Shown here piece after piece: positions 42,382-44,700 of a stretch of 44,700 bases of DNA (positions within the stretch are counted from its first letter, which is position 1; every line of letters begins with the position of its first letter). Position numbers and translations under genes: made by a program. The stretch lies in contig CAVHRT010000004.1 in assembly GCA_963638355.1 (NCBI GenBank), positions 1 through 44,700 of the forward strand, read 5' to 3'. Source of the stretch: W0P28-013 sp963638355. GTDB lineage: Bacteria > Bacteroidota > Bacteroidia > Bacteroidales > Paludibacteraceae. The notes beneath the pieces were generated by a model. The model was not told where the DNA came from, made no database searches, and worked only from the letters and a program-made list of their open reading frames with translations.

Positions 42382-42430
42382 GTTTGTAAAGTTTGTAAAG
42401 TTTGTAAAGTTTGTAAAGTTTGTAAAGTTT
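42382..42430 (+). repeat. GTTTGTAAA tandem array
   Basis: Five perfect 9-base units (42382-42426) and a partial sixth, preceded by diverged GTGTATAAAGT units. It fills most of the 173-base gap 42333-42505, which otherwise shows only ATTCTAAATTCT-type units. It is too short and unspaced to be CRISPR. Confidence 0.9.
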
Positions 42431-42505
42431 GGCGGGTTGAGATTGAAAAAGTTACTGTTCGTTCTATCCCGTAATTCTAAATTCTAAATTCTTATTTCTT
42501 AATTC

Positions 42506-43933
42506 TCAAATCATGCCACGCCCTTTCAATTTGAACCAATTCCAAAATAGTATAATGAAAAATTCAAATGCCAAGAACATGTTGAAATACTTCATGTGTT
42601 TTCGGCTGAAATGCATCAAACCATAAGCAGCAAGCATCATATCGAATGGAATAACTGGATAGTGGAAACGACCTGCATGAATGTACGAGCTGAGTGCCAG
42701 CGCCGCCATGTAACCAAGCGTGTAGGCGAGCACAATAATATGTTGTTTCCACTCGCCCGTGCGCCACATCACAAGCAAGCCATAGAGCAGGAAAAACGAC
42801 ATGATGTTTTTTACATACCAACCGCCATTGAGCATGGCCTGCGTGGGTTGACCATACAAATCGATCATTGTAGGGAAAGGAATAGTGAATACTAGAGGCG
42901 CCATTAAACCTGCGCTCAAATATTTTGCAAACGAGTTACCACCCTCACGCGTAGCACGAAATTCCAGATTACCTTTGGCCTGCTCGCGATTTAGCATAAG
43001 GTCGCCCACAAGTTGGCTCACCTCATTTCGGAAGGCGAACAACATACATAAGCCAAGAAATATGCCCAATGCTACTTTACGCCCCGTACTGATGATTTTT
43101 TTATCGGTAATGACAATGGCGACCACAAATGTGAGAATAGCCACAGCAAACAGTGCCGTGCGAAACCACATGAGGAACGACGAGAAAAGAATGATCTCGA
43201 AATAGTCTTTGATAAGCACTTTAGGCTTGCGAAAAACAAAGTCGATGCGCTCCAAATACCACACGGTGAACATGGTCATGACGGCCTCCTTCATGGTGGT
43301 GGCAGTCCAGAATATAAGCGAAGGCATCAAGAAAGTGAACACAGCCGAAAGCATTGCTATCCTATCGCCAAAGTTGCGTTTGGCAAGTCGATAGAGCAGT
43401 ACAATCATCCAACCTGCGAAAAAGGCATTGATAATGCGTGTGCAGATGATGCTATCGCCCGTCAACAGATCGCAAATAGCTAGAACAATTGGGTAGCCAA
43501 GGTCCGAAACTCCCTCCTCTTCTTTTGCCCAATTTATCCATGGCGACAGGTCGCCATCGCGCACACAATCGGCCAACCATTTGCCCGTAGCGAAATAACC
43601 GCCCGAGTCGATACTACACCATGGCGGCTGCTCCCATGGTGTATCCCACATGGCTTGGGTAAAGCCATAATACGATAGTGCCCAAATGCAATAAACTAGC
43701 ACCACATCCCAGAAAATGCGCCGTTCGATGTGACGTTCGGAGTAACGCTCGTATTTTAGCGGCAGGCGACGACCATAATAGAAAAACGCGATCACCTCAA
43801 TGCCGCCCAAAATCCACGAATACCACGGCATAGCAAAGCTCAAGAATGCCAACGACACCGCTATCAAACCCAGAAAATAGGTGATAAGGCACGAATTGCT
43901 GATATTTTTGGGGAAATAGGCTTGACGATGCAT
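42506..43933 (-). CDS. GT-C-like multi-spanning membrane protein of the polysaccharide locus
   Basis: A 475-residue protein with about ten to twelve transmembrane helices. The first are near 16-33 and 36-52. A larger external loop near 95-130 (WDTPWEQPPWCSIDSGGYFA, GDLSPWINWA) is followed by SDLGYPIVLAICDLLTGDSI. This layout, an acidic first loop then a YP.. motif before helices, resembles GT-C membrane glycosyltransferases of the ArnT/PMT type or Wzy-like polymerases. I do not recognise a specific family. Its start lies four bases after the stop of the GT32-type gene, so the two are probably cotranscribed. Confidence 0.65.
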   Translation of the reverse strand: MHRQAYFPKNISNSCLITYFLGLIAVSLAFLSFAMPWYSWILGGIEVIAFFYYGRRLPLKYERYSERHIERRIFWDVVLVYCIWALSYYGFTQAMWDTPWEQPPWCSIDSGGYFATGKWLADCVRDGDLSPWINWAKEEEGVSDLGYPIVLAICDLLTGDSIICTRIINAFFAGWMIVLLYRLAKRNFGDRIAMLSAVFTFLMPSLIFWTATTMKEAVMTMFTVWYLERIDFVFRKPKVLIKDYFEIILFSSFLMWFRTALFAVAILTFVVAIVITDKKIISTGRKVALGIFLGLCMLFAFRNEVSQLVGDLMLNREQAKGNLEFRATREGGNSFAKYLSAGLMAPLVFTIPFPTMIDLYGQPTQAMLNGGWYVKNIMSFFLLYGLLVMWRTGEWKQHIIVLAYTLGYMAALALSSYIHAGRFHYPVIPFDMMLAAYGLMHFSRKHMKYFNMFLAFEFFIILFWNWFKLKGRGMI

Positions 43934-43937
43934 ATTT

Positions 43938-44675
43938 TTAGCGATGCATAATTCTGCGTTTCAACTGCACTAACTTATCGGTAAGGTGTGTACCTAATAT
44001 CTTTTGTGTAAAAAATTGCTTAAACTTTTGATATGGAGTTCGTTCGACCCAACTGCCAGCAAAATGGTGAATACAATAGGTATTTGGCGTCAATTTCAGT
44101 ATCCGAGTACTTGTAAGTGGGCAAAAATAATCGACAGGGAAAACATGCATATCATTTTTGTAAACGGCATATTTGCCATCTATTACAAAACCATTTTCGG
44201 TCATAATGCGCGAAATAGTGTTGGTGTTTGGAGTCATATCAAAAGTTCCATCGGGCAGCAAAAAATGCCGATTTTCGTTATAATATGCCAACTGTTCTGT
44301 TACCCAAACACCATGCGGAGCACTTGCCATCAGTCCTGTTACAGGAGCATTCGCCATACTTGCCTCGTAACCTGTGAATGCAGGCAAATTCATTAAATCT
44401 TCCAATGGGCGAATTATCTCGACGTCGGTATCCATATACACGCCACCAAACTTCTCGAGTGCCCAAAGACGGACAAAATCAGTAACAAATGCAAACTTTC
44501 GAGCATCGTAGGCTTCGCGCACATACGGCACGATATCAATATCGAATGTCGATTCGTTCCAAAGGCGCATTTCGTAGTCGGGCAAATAGCGTTCCCAACT
44601 TGCAATGCATTTTTGTGCCAATTCTGTGAGCGGTTTTCCGCCAAACCAACAATAGTGAATTATTTTCGGTATCAT
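43938..44675 (-). CDS. GT32-like glycosyltransferase (capsular polysaccharide type)
   Basis: A 245-residue protein with the signature of DXD-containing OCH1-like sugar transferases: IPKIIHYCWFGGKPL at 2-16, CIASWERYLPDYEMRLWNES, AFVTDFVRLWALEKFGGVYM, then the DXD motif Asp82-Thr-Asp84 in GGVYMDTDVE. It would move a hexose from a nucleotide sugar to a growing glycan. It is the first complete gene of the polysaccharide locus here; the operon continues beyond the right edge. The ATG at 44675 is followed by the conserved start of the family, so the gene is complete. Confidence 0.92.
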   Translation of the reverse strand: MIPKIIHYCWFGGKPLTELAQKCIASWERYLPDYEMRLWNESTFDIDIVPYVREAYDARKFAFVTDFVRLWALEKFGGVYMDTDVEIIRPLEDLMNLPAFTGYEASMANAPVTGLMASAPHGVWVTEQLAYYNENRHFLLPDGTFDMTPNTNTISRIMTENGFVIDGKYAVYKNDMHVFPVDYFCPLTSTRILKLTPNTYCIHHFAGSWVERTPYQKFKQFFTQKILGTHLTDKLVQLKRRIMHR

Positions 44676-44700
44676 CGCTATTCGCTCAATCGTTTTACAA

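Noticed and set aside
42382..42430. Possible CRISPR array
   Set aside because: Units are 9 bases with no spacers between them and no cas genes are present; it is a plain tandem repeat.

Overview
The window looks like a chromosomal segment of a Bacteroidota member, most likely of the order Bacteroidales. The evidence is the gene families present (FecR with a DUF4974-like C-terminus, an STN domain, a phosphate-selective porin O/P, DUF4783, class III FBPase, type III pantothenate kinase, PpiD/SurA-like chaperone, WbsX domain), secreted proteins ending in T9SS-type sorting domains, and promoter -7 boxes of the Bacteroidetes form TAnnTTTG. No tRNA, rRNA, CRISPR array, prophage or insertion sequence was seen. 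Assignments come from motif recognition by eye; no search was run.

Layout. (1) 127-7853, plus strand: tgt, an LptG/YjgP-type permease, mfd (start overlaps the permease stop) and, from its own promoter, class III fbp. (2) 7866-14073, minus strand: ECF sigma factor, FecR-type anti-sigma factor, an STN/beta-barrel/OmpA fusion protein, a secreted Ig/jelly-roll protein with a sorting domain, and a second beta-barrel protein paralogous to the barrel of the fusion. This looks like a cell-surface signalling unit in which the usual TonB-dependent transducer is replaced by an OmpA-anchored barrel; it is the most interesting locus here. (3) 14265-18933, minus strand: a secreted GH13 alpha-amylase and a secreted companion, both with CBM26-like starch-binding modules and related C-terminal sorting domains. 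(4) 19113-25059: rfbD (minus), then plus-strand genes for a Pr6Pr-like membrane protein, a HAD phosphatase with almost no 5' leader, a porin, a DUF4783 protein overlapping nadC, and a GNAT acetyltransferase. (5) 25295-32942, minus strand: an envelope-biogenesis run read as coaX, outer-membrane protein, TPR protein, lptC, CNNM/CorC-like protein and ppiD. (6) 33106-35709: mutS. (7) 35844-44675, minus strand: part of a surface-polysaccharide locus that continues past the right edge (GT32-type transferase, GT-C-like membrane protein, GT4-WbsX fusion, FemAB-like acyltransferase, DUF354 glycosyltransferase, NodB-like deacetylase, and an unusual polyprenyl-phosphate sugar phosphotransferase). The last four are tightly packed or overlapping.

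The spacers between genes are not ordinary. Almost all gaps over 100 bp are assembled from a few recurring modules: arrays of CAATTGATAATTGA, REP-like hairpins centred on GGCATGCC, CGCGTTAAAC followed by TCAACT repeats, GAAATTT arrays, and GTTTCTAAG or GTAGCAA arrays. They occur in both orientations, and in several genes they supply the stop codon or the last few residues.
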